Positions 1 to 5,471 of a stretch of DNA of 8,415 nt are shown here, piece by piece (position 1 is the stretch's first letter; each line of letters begins with the position of its first letter). The DNA is from an uncultured Roseburia sp. (lineage in GTDB: Bacteria; Bacillota_A; Clostridia; Lachnospirales; Lachnospiraceae). The stretch lies in NCBI GenBank assembly GCA_900753715.1, contig CAAEAE010000151.1, positions 1 to 8,415 on the forward strand. The letters run 5' to 3'. The translations under genes were made by a program, and so were the position numbers. Under the pieces are notes generated by a model. That model did not search any database, had not been told where the DNA came from, and saw only the letters and a list, made by a program, of their open reading frames with translations.

Positions 1-694
1 CCTTCCTGCTGAATGAATGTAACATTCCCTGATCCTGTAAGTATTTCTCGAATTCTTCACTGGTATACTGGCTTCCTAGATCACTATGAAGCACTATTCC
101 CGTTGTATCAGGGATATTAAGGCATGCATTCTTTACAGCCTGTGTGGCAAGCTCAGATGTTATATTTTTACCATATGCCCATCCTATGATTTTGCGATCA
201 TATAAGTCCATTACGGATGCAAGATAAGTCCATCCTTCATTTACTACATGGATATATGTGATATCAGTTACAAGCTTTTTAAATACTGTATCAGCACTAA
301 AATCACGATTAAGGATATTTTCTTTATCATTAGGAACTGTACCCTGATTCTTTTGGTATTGATACTTTTTGACAACAATGCTTTTAATTTCAAGCTTTTT
401 CATATGACGTTGAACACGTTTTACTGAGCAGGGGATATTTCTATCGTTAAGTTCTCTATGGATCTTAATTGCCCCGTAACGTTTCTTAAATTCGTTATAT
501 ATTGATAATACTTCATTGCTGAATTCCTTATATTCCTGTTCTCTTTTTGAAGGAACATGATTTAATGCAGCATAGTAAGTGCTTCTAGTGAATTTAAGTG
601 CAGAGCACATCTGCTTTACAGTATACTTGTCTAAGTTAGCTTGAATAAAGGACACGTATTCAGTTATTGATTTTTGGCGAATATGGCAGTAGCT
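1..694 (-). CDS. IS3-family transposase OrfB (DDE integrase core), partial
   Basis: OrfB supplies the catalytic half of the transposase and is made as an OrfAB fusion by -1 frameshifting. After the slip site the frame reads through KSITEYVSFIQANLDKYTVK and an HTH_21-like segment. It then enters the integrase core, with the first catalytic Asp in VTDITYIHV (about 264-285) and the second in LHSDLGSQYTS (about 65-95). The third residue, Glu, would lie just past the SRKG at the left edge and is not in the window. About 231 codons are visible, against roughly 270-290 usual for the family. There is no good ATG at the head of the frame: the nearest upstream in-frame codons are stops (TGA) just before the A-run. 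This supports translation only by frameshifting from orfA. Confidence 0.88.
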
Positions 695-942
695 TTTTTT
701 AATATTTCATTCTCAATTTCAAGGTCTTTCATTTTTTTCTGAAGAGCCTTGTATTCCTTTAAAGAAATAGTCTCCTCCTCTGTAGTAATTGCTGGAGCAA
801 GATTTTTAATCCATGTAGAGACTGTGCCTTTTGGTATGCCATATTCGTTGCTTAATTCAGTTACACCTTTGCCAGCTTTACAATGCAGATCAACAATCTG
901 CTGTTTAAACTCTGGGGTGTATGATTTTTGATTTTTAGCCAT
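664..942 (-). CDS. IS3-family transposase OrfA (HTH protein, 92 aa)
   Basis: A small DNA-binding protein that recognises the IS ends and regulates transposition. Residues about 10-48 form a helix-turn-helix (EFKQQIVDLHCKAG, then ELSNEYGIPKGTVSTWIKNL). Residues about 60-85 form a leucine-zipper-like coiled coil (LKEYKALQKKMKDLEIENEI) that mediates multimerisation in this family. The ATG at 942 is preceded by AAGGAG (952-957) at a normal spacing of 9 nt. The length is usual for the family. The 3' end overlaps orfB, and the slip site sits near codon 82. This is a confident family call; no subgroup name is claimed. Confidence 0.92.
   Translation of the reverse strand: MAKNQKSYTPEFKQQIVDLHCKAGKGVTELSNEYGIPKGTVSTWIKNLAPAITTEEETISLKEYKALQKKMKDLEIENEILKKATAIFAKNQ
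694..700 (-). promoter_or_regulatory. -1 ribosomal frameshift slip site (A AAA AAA) of the IS3 element
   Basis: In the orfA frame the minus strand reads TTA AAA AAA GCT, so seven A's fit the X XXY YYZ slippery pattern. Slipping back one base gives AGC TAC TGC, which enters the orfB frame and stays open to the window edge. orfA itself ends 28 nt later at 664. Frameshifting on A-runs is the established way IS3 elements make OrfAB. I did not identify a definite downstream stimulatory hairpin. Confidence 0.75.
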
Positions 943-1004
943 TGTGTTGAACTCCTTTTTCTATAAGTATAGCTTGTTCAACATTTCGTGTCTATGGTTA
1001 TATT

Positions 1005-1253
1005 CTAGCACCACTCGAATAGTAGTAATCTTAATTGTACATCAAAGTCATAAAGGGCAAAGAAAATTTTTGAATCAGCCTTACTTCCGAACACATTGAC
1101 TTGTGTTAAAAGATATTTTCCATAACGACTTGCTCTGAAATATCCTGCATATCCAAGAAAATCCCTCATCTTTTTTCTTTGGCGGAAACTTACATATTTT
1201 TTCATTAACACGACCTGTGTTTCCAAATCTATTGGTAATTCTGTATTCAGCAT
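1005..1253 (-). CDS. Short unrecognised ORF, possibly a gene remnant (82 aa)
   Basis: The frame starts MLNTELPIDLETQVV and carries a plausible folded-protein stretch (MRDFLGYAGYFRASRYGKYL). It stops at 1005, next to the end of the IS3 element. No ribosome site precedes the ATG, and a stop lies two codons upstream. A T8 run and other open frames lie just upstream (1272-1300), so it may be the tail of a longer gene broken by frameshifts and cut by the IS. The FLGYAGYFRAS segment vaguely recalls the C-terminal thumb of retroelement reverse transcriptases, but this is memory-level only and is not claimed. Whether it is expressed is unclear. Confidence 0.25.
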   Translation of the reverse strand: MLNTELPIDLETQVVLMKKYVSFRQRKKMRDFLGYAGYFRASRYGKYLLTQVNVFGSKADSKIFFALYDFDVQLRLLLFEWC

Positions 1254-1422
1254 CCGTTACACCCTCTTTCATAGTAAAAAAAAGAATGGATATACCATTC
1301 TTAATCCCGCCAATGGAATATTTGGATTCAGGCATTACCCTCGCCTTCCTACGGTCTACAATACTACTAGCACATACCCACGAAAATATCAATAATTTCC
1401 TTTAGCCAAAAACTATAAAAAC

Positions 1423-1472
1423 CTCTCAAAACTGCTGAAATCCTTATAAAATCGGCATTTGAGAGTTTTTTT
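1423..1472. terminator. Bidirectional intrinsic terminator
   Basis: CTCTCAAA (1423-1430) pairs with TTTGAGAG (1458-1465). Inside it, TGCTGA (1433-1438) pairs with TCGGCA (1452-1457) with one G-T wobble, separated from the outer stem by a two-base AC bulge. Seven T's follow on the plus strand (1466-1472), and an A-rich run lies on the other flank (1416-1421). It can therefore terminate in both directions, although no convincing gene abuts it on the plus side. Confidence 0.75.
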
Positions 1473-1502
1473 GCAATTCTTATAAATTCCCTTAGCATGC
1501 GT

Positions 1503-1587
1503 ATTTTTCACGTTTCAATCCCTTTGTCAAAAGCGGCTCAAAGCCGTATAAATACTGCATTTCTTTACAAACGGATTTTTCACGTTT
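1503..1587 (+). repeat. 13-nt direct repeat, two copies 72 bp apart, in a gene-poor stretch
   Basis: ATTTTTCACGTTT occurs at 1503-1515 and again at 1575-1587. The stretch 1480-1744 otherwise has no supported gene. A plus-strand open frame spans both copies and reads RIFHVSIPLSK and RIFHVLQDAL at them, so the repeat is in phase at the protein level. The frame has no ribosome site, and I regard it as more likely part of a dispersed intergenic repeat or a decayed element than a gene. Confidence 0.5.
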
Positions 1588-1624
1588 TGCAGGACGCTTT
1601 ACATCAGCACTTCGATAATACTGC

Positions 1625-1678
1625 TTGCAAGTCAAATTTTAACATGTTACACTTCTCTCATGTAACGCAAGATATAAT
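1625..1678 (+). promoter_or_regulatory. Probable promoter and operator of the four-TM membrane protein
   Basis: TTGCAA (1625-1630), a 17-bp spacer and TACACT (1648-1653) form a sigma-A-like promoter. A better -10 hexamer, TATAAT, is at 1673-1678, but its partner TTACAC is 20 bp upstream (1647-1652), wider than usual. An inverted repeat GTTACA (1646-1651) / TGTAAC (1661-1666) with a 9-bp gap lies across these elements and could be an operator. Which -10 is used cannot be decided from sequence. Confidence 0.5.
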
Positions 1679-1698
1679 GAGCGTTAGTGAGGAGGAAC

Positions 1699-1740
1699 AT
1701 GCTTTCATGCTCATACCGAACGGTGAATGATATAAGGTGA
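1699..1740 (+). CDS. Possible 13-codon leader peptide ahead of the membrane protein
   Basis: GGAGG (1691-1695) is followed by ATG at 1699 and a frame reading MLSCSYRTVNDIR. Its TGA (1738-1740) is the end of the AAGGTGA ribosome site of the next gene. This geometry would couple the two translations. Against it, the gap between GGAGG and ATG is only 3 nt. A second ATG at 1707 with an 11-nt gap would give a 7-codon peptide (MLIPNGE) instead. Recorded as a candidate only. Confidence 0.25.
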   Translation: MLSCSYRTVNDIR

Positions 1741-1744
1741 TCAT

Positions 1745-2473
1745 ATGATAAATAAAAAGAAAAGTCCAAAAAAAAATGACACTTCCAACAGTATGGTTAT
1801 TAAAGTAATGCTGCTTGGATTCCTGGGTGGAAATATGATATATGCGGTCATTGCCTTTCTGATGGGAGATATGCAGTATATTCCTGAGGTTTTGACAAAA
1901 ACAGGCGCCTGCCTGGTCATTCATACTATACTGTTATTAGGTGTAACTGCTTTGGAACACATTGAGGACAGAAACTGGAGGATTAAGAATCGTGTTGGAA
2001 CCGATCTTGGCAGTGAATATAAAACGCTCAAATGCAGTGCTGCTTACTATATGGTTTATATTTGTACATTTCTGCTTACTCTGATGCTTATTGCACTTTT
2101 ATACTTATGGTATCAGGATGAGAGAGAAACTCTCATTGAAAGCTATCGCAATGGAGGTCTGACAACGGGTATTGTTTATATCATATTTATGTATCTTTTC
2201 TCCATTTATTGCTTTTTCAGATATACCTGTCAAAAAGTATTCTATACAGAACTTTTTATCTACCATGTGAGCTTCTTTAAAAAAGAAAAAGTTACATGGT
2301 CACAGATTCAAACGATAAAATACCGCTATAAGAAAAAGAAACAAAAATTCATCTTTACAACACACGATCATAAAACAATTACTTTACGTTCTGATATATT
2401 ATATGATGGCTGGGCTGATTTTGAAGAATATGTACTTGATATGGCAGATATCTATGAAATAGCGATAAATTAA
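1745..2473 (+). CDS. Four-TM membrane protein with a C-terminal PH-like domain, function unknown (242 aa)
   Basis: I do not recognise a named family. The N-terminus is lysine-rich (residues 1-15). Hydrophobic segments lie at about 18-40, 52-70, 99-123 and 141-161, arranged as two hairpins separated by a charged loop (71-98). From about 165 to 235 the chain is soluble, with alternating beta-like stretches (VFYTELFIYHVSFFKKEKV, then WSQIQTIKYRYKKKKQKFIF, then KTITLRSDILYDGWADFEEY). This resembles the bacterial PH-like domains found after TM hairpins. The protein probably sits in the cytoplasmic membrane with the C-terminal domain inside. ATG at 1745 has AAGGTGA (1734-1740) at good spacing. The gene stands alone, with its own promoter and a strong terminator, and shows no damage. 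Confidence 0.82.
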   Translation: MINKKKSPKKNDTSNSMVIKVMLLGFLGGNMIYAVIAFLMGDMQYIPEVLTKTGACLVIHTILLLGVTALEHIEDRNWRIKNRVGTDLGSEYKTLKCSAAYYMVYICTFLLTLMLIALLYLWYQDERETLIESYRNGGLTTGIVYIIFMYLFSIYCFFRYTCQKVFYTELFIYHVSFFKKEKVTWSQIQTIKYRYKKKKQKFIFTTHDHKTITLRSDILYDGWADFEEYVLDMADIYEIAIN

Positions 2474-2475
2474 TT

Positions 2476-2520
2476 AATAAAACGTATGTACGCAGGCTCT
2501 CCACAGGCATACGTTTTATT
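2476..2520. terminator. Strong intrinsic terminator after the membrane protein
   Basis: AATAAAACGTATG (2476-2488) is a perfect 13-bp inverted repeat of CATACGTTTTATT (2508-2520), with a 19-nt loop. The T-rich end of the plus-strand arm gives the U-tract, and the A-rich other arm allows termination from the opposite side. It begins 3 bases after the stop codon of the membrane protein. Confidence 0.85.
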
Positions 2521-2605
2521 ATATTCCTGGAATAACTGTTTAATGAAATTCTTCAATATCCTTAACAGGGAGCTTCTTCTCAGCAGTATTCTTAAAGGTC
2601 TGTAA

Positions 2606-3166
2606 CTCCTTGGCGGCTTTCATGATAGGGATGAGCTTGATGAAATCACCAGGAATAACAAAGTGGATTATGCGGTAACTTATGGTGAATTCATGTACAA
2701 AGCAAAGTCATGGCCTTACGAACGGCGTGTGGTATGCAAGGTTGAAAAGCCGGAAAACCAGATGATTTACATGTACACCTTTGTTGTCACAAACATGGAT
2801 TCCTCACCAGAGTATCTTATCAAATTTTACTGCAAGCGAGGGCTGATGGAAAACTTCATCAAAGAAAGCAAATCCGGTTTTGATTTTGCTTCCGTAAGCA
2901 GTCATACCAGAATCGTAAATGCAAACAGGCTTCAGGTACACGCTCTTGCTTATAACATATTTAATTGGTTTAGACGATTGGCGTTATCAGCAAACATGCG
3001 CAAACAACGCATTGATACCGTCCGTTTAAAACTGCTGAAGATTGCTGCAAAAGTAGTTCATTCAGCAAGATATATCACATTCAAGCTGTGCAGCAGCTGC
3101 CCTTATAAAAATGAATTCTATGAGACACTTTCAAATATCGGTAAGCTGAATGTACAGCTGGAATAG
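2606..3166 (+). pseudogene. IS1380-type transposase, C-terminal fragment only
   Basis: The frame is open from 2606 (TAA at 2603-2605); transposase-like sequence starts near 2630 (DELDEITRNNKVDYAVTYGE). The key signature is YCKRGLMENFIKESK (near 2828-2872). It fits the Y-(2)-R-(3)-E-(6)-K pattern that holds the catalytic Glu of IS4/IS1380-type DDE transposases, and is followed by RLQVHALAYNIFNWFRR. Only about 180 codons remain, against roughly 430-480 for a full enzyme. The two catalytic Asp residues and the N-terminal DNA-binding part are missing, so it cannot transpose. The 130 bases after the stop (3167-3300) are probably the non-coding right end of the same element; I could not define the terminal repeat. 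Confidence 0.8.
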
Positions 3167-3421
3167 TAACTATTAACGAACCTTGACAGCTTAATAACCG
3201 CTCAGAACTCTGCCACAGGGATTTTATACCCTTTTTGGAGATTGGTTGAGCGATGTTTAGGCTACATGGGTCAATTTTTGGATTCATGATACAGTTACCA
3301 GTTCAGATACTGTTCCGTGAATAATTCAGGTTTTATTACAATTCTGTACATTTTTCAATTTGCAATTCTCAAAACACATATTTACCTGCATCTTCATCAC
3401 ACGCTGATCATTTCTTCTACT
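3167..3421. other. Non-coding stretch with no supported gene
   Basis: The first part (to about 3295) looks like the tail of the IS1380-type remnant. The rest is AT-rich with frequent stops in all frames. A minus-strand frame adjacent to 3424 (GKENEVEEMISV) may belong to the degraded ORF described next. I see no RNA gene, terminator or repeat here. Confidence 0.5.
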
Positions 3422-3579
3422 TCATTTTCCTTGCCACCAAATTACTAATTCTTCTGTCAAGTCATCAATATTTTCCCATTTATTGCCTTCTGTGACGCTA
3501 TCTAAAGCATTCGTAATAATGCTCTCCACTCTACCATGACATCTGAATAATTCAAATCCTTACATTTCTGCAAGCGCAT
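3422..3579 (-). pseudogene. Degraded small ORF downstream of the TOPRIM-like gene
   Basis: Two protein-like stretches lie in different minus-strand frames. One (3502-3579) reads MRLQKCKDLNYSDVMVEW. The other (3422-3529, in the same frame as the upstream TOPRIM-like gene) reads VESIITNALDSVTEGNKWEN and then IDDLTEELVIWWQGK. The two frames overlap at GTAGAGTGGAGAGC (about 3523-3536), so a small indel there would join them into one chain. Neither piece has a ribosome site. I do not recognise the family. It may be a third, decayed member of the ATPase operon, or chance coding-like sequence. Confidence 0.35.
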
Positions 3580-3598
3580 TTCCAAATTTCAATTAATA

Positions 3599-4117
3599 TT
3601 ATCGTAACAAATCCAACAATGTATATTCACCTTTTTGAACTTTTGACATCTCATGATATTTCTTTATTGCAGCCACAAGAACCATCGGATCACTGAAGTA
3701 TTCCTTCACGAAGTCATAGGACTTTACCTCTGCCATCTTCAAATCTTCTTTGCAGAAACTGCTGGGTTTCTTTCCGGATTTCTTGAATTCTTTATACTTA
3801 TCCTCATTAAAGATGATTAGCATCTCTATTTCCGGTGCAGTAATAACATTAATCACATCCACCTTTCCCGCGTACGCTTTACTGAGCTTAAAGTTCTCGC
3901 GTCTTGAGTCAAGAATTCTAATAGCAGAAATCTTATCCATAAATCCTTTTCTCAAATATTTTTCTTCAAACTTCTTGCCTTCTCTGCAGCGGATCACTTC
4001 TTCCTCAATCATCTCTTCTCTGGAAAATATCAGAAGCCCATAATCTAGAAGTATGTCCATAATGGCACTTTCAGCTGAACCTTCACAAATACACGCCTTA
4101 TATTTTGCTAATTCCAT
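3599..4117 (-). CDS. Small TOPRIM/RloB-like protein partnered with the AAA15-type ATPase (172 aa)
   Basis: The start is taken as ATG 4117, not the in-frame GTG at 4123, because AGGAGG (4123-4128) lies 5 nt upstream of the ATG and overlaps the GTG. Near the N-terminus, KACICEGSAES carries glutamates E12 and E16, as expected for the first TOPRIM motif. D70 in RILDSRR may stand for the TOPRIM Asp motif. TAPEIEMLIIF (94-103, with E96 and E98) recalls the NPcFElWLLLHF region of RloB-type proteins. Small TOPRIM proteins encoded beside AAA15/OLD-type ATPases (RloB, AbiL, PARIS-like pairs) are usually the nuclease or effector half of anti-phage systems. That role is inferred here. At 172 aa it is short for those families, and the second Asp of a DxD motif is not evident. 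It is translationally coupled to the ATPase gene upstream. Confidence 0.6.
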   Translation of the reverse strand: MELAKYKACICEGSAESAIMDILLDYGLLIFSREEMIEEEVIRCREGKKFEEKYLRKGFMDKISAIRILDSRRENFKLSKAYAGKVDVINVITAPEIEMLIIFNEDKYKEFKKSGKKPSSFCKEDLKMAEVKSYDFVKEYFSDPMVLVAAIKKYHEMSKVQKGEYTLLDLLR

Positions 4118-4122
4118 GGGCA

Positions 4123-4128
4123 CCTCCT
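4123..4128 (-). promoter_or_regulatory. Shine-Dalgarno made from the ATPase stop codon
   Basis: The minus strand reads TAG GAG GTG CCC ATG: the ATPase stop (4127-4129) overlaps AGGAGG, which is placed 5 nt before ATG 4117. This fixes the start of the TOPRIM-like gene and implies tight translational coupling, giving fixed stoichiometry of the two proteins. Confidence 0.8.
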
Positions 4129-5281
4129 ATGCAAGGGAGGCAGCGATACTCTTCTTTAGTTGCATATATGCCTCGTATGTCGGAGTCGTACCTTCAAGAA
4201 AACCGCTCTGGTACGCATCGCTCTTCTTGATATCATTTCTTTTCAGTATATTTGATAGATTCTCTACTGTGATACCATTACGATTTCTGGTAATAAATAT
4301 GCTATCATTGCGATCATACTCATCAAGCAATTCCGGATAATGTGTAGAAAAGATAAGTGTTCCGCCATTTTTATTCAGTTTGCTGTCCATGAAGAATCGC
4401 ATCAACGTCGTAACAATTTCTTTATTGAAATGGTTCTCTACTTCATCCACAACAATATATCCACCTTTTTGCAATACTTCCTGCGCAAGGGTAAAAGTAA
4501 TCATTCCTTTTACCGTACCTGATGAAAGATAGTTGTTCAGTTCCAACGGATTATTAAGAAGAATTTCCTCTTTCCCTTTGAATTTCAGATGGATTAGTGT
4601 CTTATTGTCATTTTCATCAAAATGCAGCCTCTCTATTGTCGGATCCAGAAATGTAATGACCTCTGTTGGAATATCTTCTGAGAATGGAAGAATATTTTCA
4701 TTCGTATATTTCAAGAGATTTACTATACGCATATGTTCCTTCGTCTTTTTATTCCTGGCAATCATAATACTTACATCATCAGATAAAAATTCTTCCTGGC
4801 TGCTCCTGATTATCGCCGGCTCTTTTCCCTCAAAATCAAGCATTGCCTTGCGGGTAGTCACCTCATCTACATTTTTTTTCCATAAAGACTCTGAGACAAT
4901 ACTGTAATTTGTCCCTTCTGACTTACTCTTCTTGGATGCAATAATCGTTTCCAATCGACAAATTTCATTCGTATTTTCAGAAAAGAAATACATATTCAAC
5001 TTGACTTCCTTTGCATCTCCCAATATATCTCTAGTCTCAATATGGTTAATTGGCTCATTATTGATTATTTCTAAAGCAAGCAGAATAACCTTTAATACAG
5101 ATGTCTTACCGGATGCATTGATACCTATAAATCCAGTTGCAGAATTTAAATAAATATTAGAAAATAATGGAAACAGAATACTCTTTTGTTCTTCTGCGAT
5201 TCTCTGCTGCGCATATAAGGTCAAATCCAGCTTTTCCTTGAATAGCGGTAATTCTTCCGCTGTAATACGAAGAAGTTTCAT
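4127..5281 (-). CDS. ABC/AAA15-type ATPase, candidate anti-phage sensor (384 aa)
   Basis: ATG 5281 is chosen because GGAGG (5287-5291) is 5 nt upstream; the longer TTG start at 5293 would overlap that site. The chain has all the parts of an SMC/RecF/ABC-like ATPase with a short insert: Walker A GINASGKT (53-60), ABC signature LSSGT (252-256), Walker B IVVDE (276-280, with catalytic E280) and a switch His in STHYPELL (312-319). Residues about 85-240 form the inserted middle region, without a long coiled coil. Proteins of this AAA15/OLD-like group commonly sense infection or DNA ends and activate a partner nuclease. The partner here is the coupled TOPRIM-like gene directly downstream. The nearest named systems by layout are AbiL- and PARIS-like pairs; assignment to one needs profile searches. 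The gene shows no damage. Confidence 0.82.
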   Translation of the reverse strand: MKLLRITAEELPLFKEKLDLTLYAQQRIAEEQKSILFPLFSNIYLNSATGFIGINASGKTSVLKVILLALEIINNEPINHIETRDILGDAKEVKLNMYFFSENTNEICRLETIIASKKSKSEGTNYSIVSESLWKKNVDEVTTRKAMLDFEGKEPAIIRSSQEEFLSDDVSIMIARNKKTKEHMRIVNLLKYTNENILPFSEDIPTEVITFLDPTIERLHFDENDNKTLIHLKFKGKEEILLNNPLELNNYLSSGTVKGMITFTLAQEVLQKGGYIVVDEVENHFNKEIVTTLMRFFMDSKLNKNGGTLIFSTHYPELLDEYDRNDSIFITRNRNGITVENLSNILKRNDIKKSDAYQSGFLEGTTPTYEAYMQLKKSIAASLA

Positions 5282-5297
5282 AAACGCCTCCAAATTT

Positions 5298-5324
5298 ATT
5301 AACGATTTTTACGTTTTTATTTTT
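5298..5324 (-). repeat. Operator-like repeat, copy 1 (between +1 and the ATPase start)
   Basis: This 27-bp unit matches the copy at 5360-5386 at 25 of 27 positions (differences at 5300/5362 and 5306/5368). Each copy contains a dyad AACG-N7-CGTT, here at 5301-5315. It falls roughly 15-30 bp downstream of the expected transcription start, where a bound repressor would block elongation or initiation. Confidence 0.65.
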
Positions 5325-5335
5325 AATATAGTGGT

Positions 5336-5364
5336 AGTATATCACTTGATATGTAATTTATCAA
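5336..5364 (-). promoter_or_regulatory. Promoter of the ATPase/TOPRIM operon
   Basis: On the minus strand TTGATA (5359-5364), a 17-bp spacer and TATACT (5336-5341) make a near-consensus sigma-A promoter about 55 bp upstream of ATG 5281. A perfect palindrome ATATCA-CT-TGATAT (5339-5352) fills most of the spacer and overlaps the -10, an obvious place for a repressor. It lies between the two flanking repeats described separately. Confidence 0.72.
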
Positions 5365-5386
5365 CGAGTTTTACGTTTTTATTTTT
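5360..5386 (-). repeat. Operator-like repeat, copy 2 (overlaps the -35 box)
   Basis: Second copy of the 27-bp unit, with its AACG-N7-CGTT dyad at 5363-5377. One edge overlaps the -35 hexamer. The dyads are exactly 62 bp apart, close to six helical turns, so proteins bound at both copies would face the same side of the DNA. Confidence 0.65.
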
Positions 5387-5471
5387 TACATTAATCAACC
5401 TGTCTATTTTATTTCCCTACCTTGCTAGCTGATACCCAAAGTAAATTTTTATCTTTCTTCTGCGTCCATAC

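Larger units (their letters stand above)
1..1000 (-). mobile_element. IS3-family insertion sequence, incomplete (runs off the left edge)
   Basis: The element is read on the minus strand and has the IS3 arrangement: a short orfA with a helix-turn-helix, then orfB with the integrase core in the -1 frame, joined by an A7 slippery run. The outer end lies upstream of orfA, somewhere in 960-1010. I cannot fix the exact terminal inverted repeat or target duplication because the other end is outside the window. Both ORFs are open with no internal stops, so the copy looks recent and possibly active. The HSDLGSQYTS form around the second catalytic Asp fits the IS150-like side of the family. Confidence 0.85.

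Noticed and set aside
1081..1392. 103-codon minus-strand frame overlapping 1005-1253.
   Set aside because: It has no ribosome site, overlaps the other candidate frame for most of its length, and its second half has no protein-like pattern; it is kept only as part of the possible remnant.
1511..1600. GTTTCAATCC followed by similar T-rich units, reminiscent of a CRISPR repeat.
   Set aside because: Only a 13-nt unit recurs, and only twice; there is no regular repeat-spacer pattern and no cas gene in the window.
3081..3287. 68-codon minus-strand frame.
   Set aside because: It is antisense to the IS1380-type transposase fragment and its non-coding tail, with no start signal.
4121..4123. GTG as start of the TOPRIM-like gene, giving two more residues.
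   Set aside because: The GTG overlaps the AGGAGG ribosome site, which is ideally spaced for the ATG at 4117.
4533..5153. Plus-strand open frames (4533-4907 and 4932-5153).
   Set aside because: Both are antisense shadows of the ATPase gene; their hydrophobic, Ser/Phe-rich translations are typical of reversed AT-rich coding DNA.
5291..5293. TTG as start of the ATPase gene, giving four more residues.
   Set aside because: The TTG overlaps the GGAGG site, which is ideally spaced for the ATG at 5281.
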